This document shows positions 8,355 to 15,948 of a stretch of 64,000 bases of DNA, piece by piece. Location of the stretch: positions 124,001 through 188,000 of the forward strand of contig NZ_CP121695.1 of NCBI RefSeq assembly GCF_029761915.1, in the 5' to 3' direction. A model generated the notes under the pieces. That model was not told the DNA's origin. It did not search any database and was given only the letters and a program-made list of their open reading frames with translations. Position 1 is the first letter of the stretch, and each line of letters starts with the position of its first letter. Made by a program: the position numbers and the translations under genes. The DNA is from Bradyrhizobium sp. CB1650 (GTDB taxonomy: Bacteria; Pseudomonadota; Alphaproteobacteria; Rhizobiales; Xanthobacteraceae).

Positions 8355-9266
8355 CTATTTTTTTAGCGTCTCGCGCCTGCGCCAGTCTGCGACGAAATCG
8401 ATGAAGGCACGCAGCGCCGGCGGCACCTGACGCCGGCTCGGATAGTACAGGAACGGGCCCGGAAACGGCTCGCACCAGTCTTCGAGCACGCTCACCAGCG
8501 CGCCGGACGTCAGGGCTTCACTTACATAACCGTCGATCGTTGCCCATATGCCGGCGCCGTCGAGCGCGGCGCGCATGGCAAGGCTCATATTGGTCGAGAT
8601 CAGCTTTGCCGGTGGATCGACCTTCAAGATCTGACCAGCCTTCTCGAACTCCCAATCGTGCATGACGCCGCTCGAGTAACGGGCGCGGATGCAATCGTGG
8701 TCGAGCAGCTCCTTCGGATGCCTGGGCCGGCCGCGGCGCGCGACATAGGCAGGCGATGCGACGACGACGTAGCGCTGTAGTCCGCTCAGCGGGGTAGCCA
8801 CCATGTCCTGCGCGAGATGCTCGCCATAGCGCACGCCGGCATCGAAGCCGGCGCTGACGATGTCGACGAAACCGCTTTCGGAGACGATGTCGAGATCGAC
8901 CTGCGGATATATCGCGAGAAACGGCCCGACCATCGGCGCCAGCACGAGGTCGACCGCCGGCGGCGGGGCATTGATGCGCAGGCGGCCCGACGCGACCTCG
9001 CGCAGGCCGCGCACCTGATCCAGGGCGTCACCGACGTCGCGCAAGGCCGGCGCGACGCGCGACAGCAGCAGCTCGCCTGCCTCGGTGAGTGCGACGCTGC
9101 GGGTGGTGCGGTTCATCAGGCGGACGCCGAGGCGCTCCTCCAGATCCCGCAGGCGCTGGCTAAGGCTCGACACCGACGCACGCATTTCCAACGCCGCACG
9201 CCGGAAATTGCGGGTGCGGGCGACCGTCACGAAGGCATCGAGATGGCGCAGGTCGGGATCGGTCAT
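8355..9266 (-). CDS. LysR-family transcriptional regulator
   Basis: A 303-residue regulator with an N-terminal winged helix (DLRHLDAFVTVARTRNFRRAA) and a substrate-binding effector domain. It is close in style to regulators paired with oxidoreductases, and it is divergent from the aldo/keto reductase 118 bp away, its probable target. The ATG at 9266 gives the canonical LysR start; an upstream in-frame start would add eight unconserved residues. Only three bases separate its stop from that of the convergent dehydrogenase. Confidence 0.9.
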   Translation of the reverse strand: MTDPDLRHLDAFVTVARTRNFRRAALEMRASVSSLSQRLRDLEERLGVRLMNRTTRSVALTEAGELLLSRVAPALRDVGDALDQVRGLREVASGRLRINAPPPAVDLVLAPMVGPFLAIYPQVDLDIVSESGFVDIVSAGFDAGVRYGEHLAQDMVATPLSGLQRYVVVASPAYVARRGRPRHPKELLDHDCIRARYSSGVMHDWEFEKAGQILKVDPPAKLISTNMSLAMRAALDGAGIWATIDGYVSEALTSGALVSVLEDWCEPFPGPFLYYPSRRQVPPALRAFIDFVADWRRRETLKK

Positions 9267-9384
9267 TGTTCGACACAATGAACAAGTCATTCTGGATTGT
9301 CCAGCTTATCGGCGCAATCGAGAGCGCGCATATCTCGCCTCGTCACACCGGCGCAGCCTTAGCGCCTTTTCGAGGAGAGCCATC

Positions 9385-10392
9385 ATGGAACAGCGCAAAC
9401 TCGGTTCGACCGGCCCCACAGTCTCCGCCCTTGGTCTCGGTTGCATGGGCATGTCGGAGATCTATGGGCCGGCCGATCGCGGCGAGAGCATTGCCACGGT
9501 CCACGCCGCGCTCGATGCCGGGATCACGCTGCTCGACACCGGTGATTTCTACGCCATGGGCCACAATGAAATGCTGGTCCGCGAAGCGCTCAAGGATCGC
9601 CCGCGCGACCGGGTGCAGATCAGCGTCAAGTTCGGCGCGCTGCGCGGCCCTGCGGGCGAGTTCGCTGGCATGGATTGCCGGCCGGCCGCGATCAAGAACT
9701 TCCTCGCCTATTCGCTGCAACGGCTCGGCACCGACTACATCGACATTTACCGGCCGGCGCGCCTTGATCCCAATGTTCCCATCGAGGAGACGATCGGCGG
9801 CATCGCCGAGATGGTGAAGGCCGGGTACATCAGGCATATCGGCCTGTCCGAGGTCGGCTCTGATACGATCCGCCGGGCGCACGCCGTGCATCCGATCGTC
9901 GATCTCCAGATCGAATATTCGCTTGTAGCGCGCGGCGTCGAGCGCGACATCTTGAAGACATGCGGTGAGCTCGGCATCGGCATCACCGCCTATGGCGTGC
10001 TGTCGCGCGGCCTGATCAGCGGCCATTGGACGAAGGACAGCGGCAAGGTCGGCAAGGACTACCGGCTGATGACGCCGCGCTTCCAGGGCGCAAACCTCGA
10101 CGCCAATCTCGCGCTCATCGACTCGCTGCGTGCGATCGCCAATGACGTCGGTGCAACGCCGGCACAGGTCGCGATCGCCTGGGTGGCGGCGCAAGGCCAG
10201 GAGATCGTGCCGCTGGTCGGCGCCCGCACCCGCAGCCGTCTCACCGAAGCGCTCGGCGCAACCAAGGTTGCGCTGACGCAGGCTCATCTTGCGGCGCTGG
10301 CAAAAGCCTTCCCGCCCGATGTCGCCTCGGGCACGCGCTACGCAGCCGAGCAGATGGCGCATCTGGACAGCGAGAAGCCGGCTACCGCGTAG
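9385..10392 (+). CDS. Aldo/keto reductase with an altered catalytic histidine
   Basis: A TIM-barrel NADPH-dependent oxidoreductase of 335 residues, beginning MEQRKLGSTGPTVSALGLGC. Of the Asp-Tyr-Lys-His tetrad, Asp51, Tyr56 and Lys82 are present, but the segment that normally reads YxHRxDP is IYRPARLDP, so position 125 is Ala instead of His. GAGGAGAGCC precedes the start. Probably regulated by the divergent LysR protein. Substrate unknown; activity may be slower or different because of the His loss. Confidence 0.88.
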   Translation: MEQRKLGSTGPTVSALGLGCMGMSEIYGPADRGESIATVHAALDAGITLLDTGDFYAMGHNEMLVREALKDRPRDRVQISVKFGALRGPAGEFAGMDCRPAAIKNFLAYSLQRLGTDYIDIYRPARLDPNVPIEETIGGIAEMVKAGYIRHIGLSEVGSDTIRRAHAVHPIVDLQIEYSLVARGVERDILKTCGELGIGITAYGVLSRGLISGHWTKDSGKVGKDYRLMTPRFQGANLDANLALIDSLRAIANDVGATPAQVAIAWVAAQGQEIVPLVGARTRSRLTEALGATKVALTQAHLAALAKAFPPDVASGTRYAAEQMAHLDSEKPATA

Positions 10393-10401
10393 CGGCTACA
10401 A

Positions 10402-11205
10402 TCAAGTGCGATGGGCGCTGAGGTCAGTCATGACCGGCCCATCGCCGTTAAGCGGATTGGCCGGATCGCGCGCGTAGCGCAGCGTCTCGAAGCGCATCGC
10501 GCGCGCATCGATCATCAGGAGGCGGCCGACGAGACCGTCGCCGAAGCCGACGATCTCGCGGATCGCCTCCAGCGCCATCATCGAGCCCAGCACGCCCGCG
10601 AGCGCACCCATCACGCCGGCCTCCGCGCAGGCCGGAACGGTTCCGGGCGGGGGCGCTTCCGGAAACAGGCAGCGATAGGTCGGGTTGAATTCGCCGGCTT
10701 CGTTCTTCTCATGCGCGCGGATGGTCGTGAGCGAACCGTCGAAGGTGCCGAGGGCCGCGGTGATCAGCGGCTTCTTCGCAAAGAAGCAGGCGTCGGAAGC
10801 CAGATAGCGCGTCGAGAAATTGTCGGAGCCGTCGAGCACCAGATCGTAGTCGCCGATCAGCGACAGCGCGTTGTCGGCGTTGAGCCAGGTCGCATGGCCG
10901 ACAAAGCGCACATGCGGATTGAGCGCTGAAATGCGTTCGGCGGCGCTCTCGACTTTGTGCCGGCCGATGTCGGGCGTCGTATGGATGACCTGACGCTGAA
11001 GGTTCGACAGCGATACCACGTCGTCGTCGACCACGCCGAGCGTGCCGACGCCGGCCGCAGCCAGATACATCAGGGCCGGCGCGCCGAGCCCGCCGGCGCC
11101 GATCACCAGCACGGAGGCCCGTTTCAGCGCGGCCTGGCCCGGCCCGCCGACATCGCGCAGCACGATATGGCGGGCATAGCGTTCGAGTTCGTCCGGGCTC
11201 AGCAT
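10402..11205 (-). CDS. moeB: HesA/MoeB/ThiF-family adenylyltransferase, MoeB-like, without zinc cysteines
   Basis: An E1-like enzyme that adenylates the C-terminal glycine of a small sulfur carrier (MoaD in molybdopterin synthesis, or ThiS). The protein has 267 residues. The ATP loop GAGGLGAPALMYLAAAGVG, the DSDN-type motif (LDGSDNFSTRY) and Cys193 (PACAEAGVMG) are visible. The zinc site of MoeB is lost: the first pair reads T176-Y-R-C179, and the C-terminal pair is N250-P-L-N253. There is no rhodanese domain. MoeB rather than ThiF is inferred from the sequence type only. Confidence 0.8.
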   Translation of the reverse strand: MLSPDELERYARHIVLRDVGGPGQAALKRASVLVIGAGGLGAPALMYLAAAGVGTLGVVDDDVVSLSNLQRQVIHTTPDIGRHKVESAAERISALNPHVRFVGHATWLNADNALSLIGDYDLVLDGSDNFSTRYLASDACFFAKKPLITAALGTFDGSLTTIRAHEKNEAGEFNPTYRCLFPEAPPPGTVPACAEAGVMGALAGVLGSMMALEAIREIVGFGDGLVGRLLMIDARAMRFETLRYARDPANPLNGDGPVMTDLSAHRT

Positions 11206-11225
11206 CGTCGTCCTTCGTCCTCTCC

Positions 11226-11338
11226 ACCCTCATGGTGAGGGGCGCGAAGCGCCGTCTCGAACCATGAAGGCCCCGGTGCAACAGCTCGGCCTTCATCCTT
11301 CGAGACGCGCGCCGATGGCGCGCTCCTCAGGATGAGGA
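11226..11338. repeat. Palindromic repeat with CTCATGGTGAGG / CTCAGGATGAGG ends
   Basis: Long imperfect inverted repeat: ACCCTCATGGTGAGG on the left and CCTCAGGATGAGG on the right, with inner halves CCGTCTCGAACCATGAAGG and CCTTCATCCTTCGAGACG. It fills the gap upstream of the MoeB-like gene. No second full copy was seen in this window. Confidence 0.65.
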
Positions 11339-11436
11339 ATTGGCCCCTGCCACTGGCCTGAACCACCCCGAGATTGTTCGCGACCAACGAGATGTGCTTC
11401 AATGCCATCACGTTCAATGGGCTGGCCGGATTTGTC

Positions 11437-11880
11437 ATGAGAACGATGCTTGCGGCAACACTGATGTTCACGGCTGCCGCAGGCGCGAACGCCCAGACGA
11501 CGCCACAGATCCCCGGCGGCAGGCCGAAGACGGTTCAGACCGTGCCGATCCGGCCGGCGTTGCAGACGCCGTCGGAGACGGCCGATGCCATGGCGCAAGC
11601 GGACCGGCTGTCGCTCCAGTCCGACCTTGCCGGGGTCGGCCGATATAACGGCGCCATCACGGGCGACGTCAGCGAGCGCATGGTCAACGCCATCAAGGAA
11701 TATCAGAAAGCCAAGGGCGGCAAGCCGACCGGCGCGCTCAACCCGCAGGAGCGCGCGGCGCTCGCGGAGACCGCTCCCCGCAATTTGAGTGATCGCGGCA
11801 AACCGCCGTTAATCGGCGCCGCCGACATTGCGTCCTCGCGACGGTTTCGCGGGGACGCACGTCATGGCCAACAAGCCTGA
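11437..11880 (+). CDS. Exported peptidoglycan-binding-domain protein, unusual C-terminus
   Basis: A 147-residue protein with a signal peptide (MRTMLAATLMFTAAAGANA) and a PG_binding_1-like helical repeat (LQSDLAGVGRYNGAITGDVS...MVNAIKEYQKAKGGKPTG). After about residue 115 the chain turns into a low-conservation tail that runs through a GC-rich hairpin and overlaps the start of the next gene. I suspect that longer relatives were cut here by deletion or frameshift. The ATG at 11437 begins the signal peptide. Confidence 0.65.
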   Translation: MRTMLAATLMFTAAAGANAQTTPQIPGGRPKTVQTVPIRPALQTPSETADAMAQADRLSLQSDLAGVGRYNGAITGDVSERMVNAIKEYQKAKGGKPTGALNPQERAALAETAPRNLSDRGKPPLIGAADIASSRRFRGDARHGQQA

Positions 11881-12073
11881 ATATGTCGATCTGATCAGCG
11901 AGGCGACGCGCCAGCATCGGCGCCGCACGGCGCCGTTGCGCGTCGTCGCCAAGCCCGAGGTCGAGCAGACCTCGCGCCTCAGCCGCTGGCCGCCCGCACT
12001 GTTCCGGCGATGGAAGCTCGAGAACCTGATGCGCTGGAAGTCGTCGTCGTGGAAGCTGAAGGATTGGCTGTAG
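11864..12073 (+). CDS. Small basic hypothetical protein
   Basis: A 69-residue protein, MANKPEYVDLISEATRQ onwards, rich in Arg and Trp towards the end (LSRWPPALFRRWKLENLMRW). GGGGA lies eight bases before the ATG. It overlaps the last 17 bases of the upstream gene in another frame. No signal peptide or membrane segment. I do not recognise a family. Confidence 0.5.
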   Translation: MANKPEYVDLISEATRQHRRRTAPLRVVAKPEVEQTSRLSRWPPALFRRWKLENLMRWKSSSWKLKDWL

Positions 12074-12174
12074 TCACATTCTCAGTCTGGAGATCTCGCG
12101 CAATCGCACGGCGGGCGCGCAAGCGATCGTGCTGCTGGTCAAGGGATTTGCGCCCGCCGGCTAACGCGGCGACA

Positions 12175-12435
12175 TCACCACCACGGCCCGAAGCCAAACA
12201 CGAAGGGATAAGGCACGGCGTATGGATAAGGCCGGTAATAAACGGGCCGCGCGTAGTAATGCGGCTCGTAAGGCGCATAGCGGCGCGCAACATCATGGTA
12301 TCGCGCGTGCGGCCGTGCACCGAAAACCGCCACCCCCGCTGAGGCATCCGGCTTCGCCACCGCCTGAGCAACGGAGACGCTTGGCAGGCCGGCGGCCAGG
12401 CCAACAACGACGGCCAATGCAATCCATTTCGCCAT
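12175..12435 (-). CDS. Small exported Tyr/Pro-rich protein
   Basis: An 86-residue protein with a good signal peptide (MAKWIALAVVVGLAAGLPSVSVAQA), then a tyrosine/proline-rich tail (HYYARPVYYRPYPYAVPYPF) ending FGFGPWW. Start chosen at 12435 because GGAG lies eight bases upstream. Such small tails are common in rhizobial envelope proteins; no function can be assigned. Confidence 0.6.
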   Translation of the reverse strand: MAKWIALAVVVGLAAGLPSVSVAQAVAKPDASAGVAVFGARPHARYHDVARRYAPYEPHYYARPVYYRPYPYAVPYPFVFGFGPWW

Positions 12436-12537
12436 GACGAGCTCCGCCCTCAGCATGGGGGCATCATCAGGCTGTCTGCAAGGAAAAACAGGCCCTGCCG
12501 CATCGACCGGCGGCGCGCTAAGCCGGCCCTGAATGTG

Positions 12538-12855
12538 TCAGCCGCGACGCCAGTAGCAGCTCATATGCGGCACGATCACCGTGCCGCTCGGCCGATATTC
12601 CTGGACATAGGTCGCGTTGCACTCGCGGACCGCGTCGGGGCCGGGATTGTAGCGCGGATAGACCCGGTTCTCATCGCCATAGTAGTACGGCTGCACGCGC
12701 AGCCGGGTCGGCGGCCGCTTGCGCGGCGGCGGGGCGTCGGGCGCCGCCTGGGCCAACCGGACCTCGGGACCAGTCGTCTGGGCTTCCGCGCCGGCGCAAA
12801 ATTGCGAAAACAACCCCATGCAAAGTAGAACCAGTACCGCTGTTCCCGCCCGCAT
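12538..12855 (-). CDS. Small exported protein of unknown function
   Basis: A 105-residue protein with a signal peptide (MRAGTAVLVLLCMGLFSQFCAGAEA) and a mature part containing RVQPYYYGDENRVYPRYNPGP and two late cysteines (RECNATYVQEY, PHMSCYWRRG) that could pair in the periplasm. The ATG at 12855 follows AGGTGG; an ATG at 12876 is the alternative. Family not recognised. Confidence 0.6.
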   Translation of the reverse strand: MRAGTAVLVLLCMGLFSQFCAGAEAQTTGPEVRLAQAAPDAPPPRKRPPTRLRVQPYYYGDENRVYPRYNPGPDAVRECNATYVQEYRPSGTVIVPHMSCYWRRG

Positions 12856-12982
12856 CGTACCACCCACCTGAGACATCCCCTTGATGCGACGTACGCTCTC
12901 CGTTTTCGCAAGCAACGTCAACTCTCCGTCCCATCCTATAAAGCCGGATGCATCACGAAGGAACCCGCGCTAAGAGAAGCGC

Positions 12983-13384
12983 ATGTGGACGGACCTGAAA
13001 GCGCCCTCGCTGGCCGAGATGGAGGCGGTGGCGCACGACATTTTCGAGCACCTGCCAGCGCATTTCCGCGGCCTCTGCGAAGGCGTGATCGTCCGTGTCG
13101 ACGACTTCCCGACCGACGAGGTCCTCGACGAGATGGCATGCGAGAGCGAGTTCGACCTGCTCGGCCTGTTCCAGGGCGTCGGCCTGCCGCAACAGAGCGT
13201 CGGCGACGTGGCGAGGCTGCCCAACATGGTCTGGCTCTACCGCCGGCCAATCCTGGACTATTGGGCCGAGCATGACGAGACGATCGGCCATATCGTCCGC
13301 CACGTCCTGATCCACGAAATCGGCCATCATTTCGGCCTCTCGGACGACGATATGGCGGCGATCGAGGCCCAAGAGACGGGTTGA
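12983..13384 (+). CDS. Zincin-like metallopeptidase family protein
   Basis: A 133-residue cytoplasmic protein of the short minimal-metalloprotease family (formerly DUF1025). The zinc motif is HEIGHHFG at residues 111-118. The N-terminus (MWTDLKAPSLAEMEAVAHDIFEHLP) matches the family. It is a single domain without signal peptide. Proteolytic activity has not been shown for most relatives, as far as I know. Confidence 0.85.
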   Translation: MWTDLKAPSLAEMEAVAHDIFEHLPAHFRGLCEGVIVRVDDFPTDEVLDEMACESEFDLLGLFQGVGLPQQSVGDVARLPNMVWLYRRPILDYWAEHDETIGHIVRHVLIHEIGHHFGLSDDDMAAIEAQETG

Positions 13385-13474
13385 GCAGACGAGATCTGCC
13401 GAATTCGGCCTAGGATTTCCGCCCCGATCGCGATAAATAGCCTTCTCCCCTGACCCACCCCGGGAAGCGCAACC

Positions 13475-14080
13475 ATGGACAAGTTCACCACGCTGGAAGG
13501 CGTCGCGGCGCCGCTGAAGATCATCAATGTCGACACCGACATGATCATTCCGAAGCAGTATCTGAAGACCATCAAGCGCACCGGCCTTGGCAAGGGGCTT
13601 TTCTCCGAGCAGCGCTACAAGGACGACGGCAGCGAGAATCCGGACTTCGTGCTCAACCAGCCGGCCTATCGCAACGCCAAAGTGCTGGTCGCCGGCGACA
13701 ATTTCGGCTGCGGTTCGAGCCGCGAGCACGCGCCCTGGGCGCTGCTGGACTTCGGCATCCGCTGCGTGATCTCGACCTCATTCGGCGACATCTTCTACAA
13801 CAACTGCTTCAAGAACGGCATCTTGCCGATCCGCGTCTCGCAGGAGGACCTCGACAAGCTGTTCGACGACGCCGAGCGCGGCGCCAATGCGACGCTGACG
13901 ATCGACCTGCCGAACCAGGAGATCCGCGGTCCCGACGGCGGCAAGGTCAAGTTCGAGATCGACCCGTTCCGCAAGCACTGCCTGATCAACGGTCTCGACG
14001 ACATTGGCCTCACGATGGAGAAGAAGGCCTCGATCGACACCTACGAGGACAAGCTCAAGCGCGAGCGCGCCTGGGCCTGA
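13475..14080 (+). CDS. leuD: 3-isopropylmalate dehydratase small subunit LeuD
   Basis: Small subunit of isopropylmalate isomerase (LeuC/LeuD) in leucine biosynthesis. The protein has 201 residues, starts [28 protein letters not shown], and carries the substrate loop [14 protein letters not shown]. The large subunit LeuC is not in the window; leuB lies 8 kb away. It is followed at once by a strong terminator. Confidence 0.96.
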   Translation: MDKFTTLEGVAAPLKIINVDTDMIIPKQYLKTIKRTGLGKGLFSEQRYKDDGSENPDFVLNQPAYRNAKVLVAGDNFGCGSSREHAPWALLDFGIRCVISTSFGDIFYNNCFKNGILPIRVSQEDLDKLFDDAERGANATLTIDLPNQEIRGPDGGKVKFEIDPFRKHCLINGLDDIGLTMEKKASIDTYEDKLKRERAWA

Positions 14081-14097
14081 AATCGGCGTTCGGTTCG

Positions 14098-14131
14098 AGC
14101 CCCGGTGCTGTCGGCACCGGGGCTTTTTCTT
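14098..14131 (+). terminator. Rho-independent terminator after leuD
   Basis: AGCCCCGGTG and CACCGGGGCT form a perfect 10-bp stem with a 7-base loop, followed by TTTTTCTTT. It starts 18 bp after the leuD stop. Confidence 0.9.
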
Positions 14132-14154
14132 TGCCCTCGTTATCCTCTTTTTTC

Positions 14155-14203
14155 GAGCATGATCTTTTCGGAAAACCGCTGCACACTTTTCCGGATCATG
14201 CTC
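14155..14203. repeat. GAGCATGATC inverted repeat element
   Basis: GAGCATGATC and GATCATGCTC form perfect 10-bp ends; inside, CTTTTCGGAAAACC and CACTTTTCCG extend the pairing imperfectly. This short element is widespread in Bradyrhizobiaceae genomes, from memory. It ends 14 bp before the glycosyltransferase start, so it must lie in or at that gene's leader. Confidence 0.75.
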
Positions 14204-14217
14204 TATAGCTTCCCCTC

Positions 14218-15003
14218 ATGCTGCCCGAAATCGTCACCTTCTGGCATGGCCCGATGGACGCGCTGCGCCAGACTTGTCTGCGCTCGCAGCTCGCGGCCGG
14301 CCACAAGGTCACGGTCTACAGTTTCGACACCATTCCCGGCTTGCCGGCGGGCGTCGGCAACGCCGATGCAGAAGCGATCCTGCCGCATGCCTTCTCCGAG
14401 AGGCTGCGGCCGCCGCAGCCGGATGGAAGCTGGCGCGACTGGACCACGCTGCAATTCAGCGACTTCTTCCGGATGAAGCTGATGGCCAAGAGTCTTGGCC
14501 TCTGGCTCGACGCCGACGTGCTGCTGCTGAGGCCCGTCGAGATCGATCCGGCAAAGCCTTACTTCGCCTGGGAGCGGCCGCGCCAGCTCGGCAACTCCGT
14601 GATCTACCTGCCGGCGGAGCATGGCATCGTCCGCGCCTTCGAAGACCTGATGGAGCAGGAGGAACTGACGCCGGACTGGCTGTCGCTGCGCCATCGCATC
14701 ACGTTTGCGATGCGTCGCCTGCGCGGCGGCTCGAACCGGCTTTCCGACATCCGCGTCGCGATCTTTGGGCCCGCGGCGCTGACCGCGCTCGCCCGCCGCA
14801 CCGGCGAGCTGAGCTGCGCCCTGCCGAAGCAGTCGTTCTACGCCGTGCATGCCGAGCCAAAGCTGTTCTTCGAGCCGTCGAGCTATCTCGGCCTCGTTAC
14901 CAACCCCGAGATCATCGGCCTGCACATCTCGCCCAAAGGCCGCGGCGGGCAGCCACCGATGCCGGGCAGCCTGTATGCGTGGGCGGCGGAGCGGTTTGGC
15001 TAG
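14218..15003 (+). CDS. DXD-type glycosyltransferase-like protein
   Basis: A 261-residue protein with the sugar-nucleotide DXD motif in LGLWLDADVLLLRP (Asp98, Asp100), as in the Gly_transf_sug and capsular polysaccharide groups. The upstream DFFRMKLMAKSLGLWLDAD block is typical of that fold. No membrane segment. Acceptor and sugar are unknown; surface polysaccharide modification is inferred. The start is within 15 bp of a palindromic repeat and has little ribosome-site signal. Confidence 0.75.
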   Translation: MLPEIVTFWHGPMDALRQTCLRSQLAAGHKVTVYSFDTIPGLPAGVGNADAEAILPHAFSERLRPPQPDGSWRDWTTLQFSDFFRMKLMAKSLGLWLDADVLLLRPVEIDPAKPYFAWERPRQLGNSVIYLPAEHGIVRAFEDLMEQEELTPDWLSLRHRITFAMRRLRGGSNRLSDIRVAIFGPAALTALARRTGELSCALPKQSFYAVHAEPKLFFEPSSYLGLVTNPEIIGLHISPKGRGGQPPMPGSLYAWAAERFG

Positions 15004-15080
15004 GCAGTCCTCGTGCCCGGAGGTGATTCACCTCTCCCGCTTGCGGGCAGGGCAACCACATATGAATAAACACAAGAGGT

Positions 15081-15166
15081 CGTCATGCCCGGGCTTGTCC
15101 CGGGCATCCACGCTCTTTTGTGCCGCGGGCAAGGCGTGGATGGCCGGGACAAGCCCGGCCATGACG
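15081..15166. repeat. CGTCATGCCCGGGCTTG-type palindromic repeat, copy 1
   Basis: Starts CGTCATGCCCGGGCTTGTCC and ends with the near reverse complement GGACAAGCCCGGCCATGACG. A second copy is at 48426-48511 with GACCCGGG in place of GTCCCGGG. Confidence 0.8.
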
Positions 15167-15290
15167 CTGTGGAGGCTTCAGCACCTCAAGCTCTCACGTC
15201 ATATGCGATTACCCTGCGCTTGCGGCAGAGGGAGCGCACCGACTTTACGGGTGCACGTGCCGCGCTGCGTCCGCGGCACGAGATTCCAAT

Positions 15291-15304
15291 TTGATCCAGC
15301 GCAA
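15291..15304 (+). promoter_or_regulatory. FixK2/FNR-type box upstream of the DUF6455 gene
   Basis: TTGATCCAGCGCAA fits the B. japonicum FixK2 consensus as I recall it, TTG(A/C)-N6-(T/G)CAA. Its centre is 67 bp before the start codon, so a class II promoter would start transcription about 25 nt before the gene. Inferred from sequence only. Confidence 0.55.
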
Positions 15305-15364
15305 CGCATTTTCCTGCAGCTCTGCTCTATTGGCTCCAATTCCACGACCCGAACGGAGCCTTGC

Positions 15365-15784
15365 ATGAGCACCGCAAGCAGGCCTTATCCCATCGTCCAG
15401 GACCTCATCGAATCCTTTGCCGGCTGGCTGAAGCACCGCCGCGAGCTGAACGAGATGCGGCAGCTCGATCGCGCCGACTTCAACCGGATCGCCGGCGACT
15501 TGAGGATTTCGCCCGACGATCTGGAGGAGCTGGTCCGTCACGGCCGGCACGCCGCCGACGAGCTGCCGAAGATGCTGGAGCAGCTCGGCATCAACGCGGA
15601 GCGTCTTGGGCGCGCGCAGCCGCTGCTGCTGCGCGACATGGAGCGGGTCTGCGCACTGTGCAGCCAAAAGGCGCAGTGCGACCGCGATCTTGCTGGCGGA
15701 ACCGCCGCCGAGAACTACCACGGCTACTGCGGCAACGCCGCGACGCTGGAGTCACTCGATCGTGCCGACCTCGCGCCACACTGA
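15365..15784 (+). CDS. DUF6455-like Cys-containing small protein
   Basis: A 139-residue cytoplasmic protein. The N-terminal half (HRRELNEMRQLDRADFNRIAGDLRIS) resembles the DUF1127/DUF6455 helix-turn-helix-like segment. The C-terminal half has a cysteine cluster, Cys96-x2-Cys99-x5-Cys105 and Cys122, which could bind a metal or an Fe-S cluster. GGAG lies seven bases before the ATG. A FixK2-type box upstream suggests microaerobic control. Function unknown. Confidence 0.75.
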   Translation: MSTASRPYPIVQDLIESFAGWLKHRRELNEMRQLDRADFNRIAGDLRISPDDLEELVRHGRHAADELPKMLEQLGINAERLGRAQPLLLRDMERVCALCSQKAQCDRDLAGGTAAENYHGYCGNAATLESLDRADLAPH

Positions 15785-15854
15785 CGCGGCGCGGGAAATC
15801 TCGTTCGGCCGAGTACTTCTCAGTCCCTGCCTTGGATCGGTGTCGGGCCGGCCC

Positions 15855-15868
15855 TTGATCTAAATCAA
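15855..15868 (+). promoter_or_regulatory. Perfect FNR/FixK box upstream of the HD-domain gene
   Basis: TTGATCTAAATCAA is an exact TTGAT-N4-ATCAA palindrome, the FNR/FixK/Anr consensus. Its centre is 87 bp before the ATG at 15949. With class II spacing, transcription would start near 15903, giving a leader of about 46 nt. It lies in the 164-bp gap after the DUF6455 gene. Confidence 0.75.
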
Positions 15869-15948
15869 GCTTTCGAGAGAAGTTCGGGCGCGATTGTGGG
15901 TTGGCGATGACGAGTCATCGCCGCGCCCACACACTGAACGGGTGTCCG

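Noticed and set aside
15081..15166. Strong palindromes considered as rho-independent terminators
   Set aside because: No T-run follows either arm and the same element recurs elsewhere; it is better described as a repeat family.
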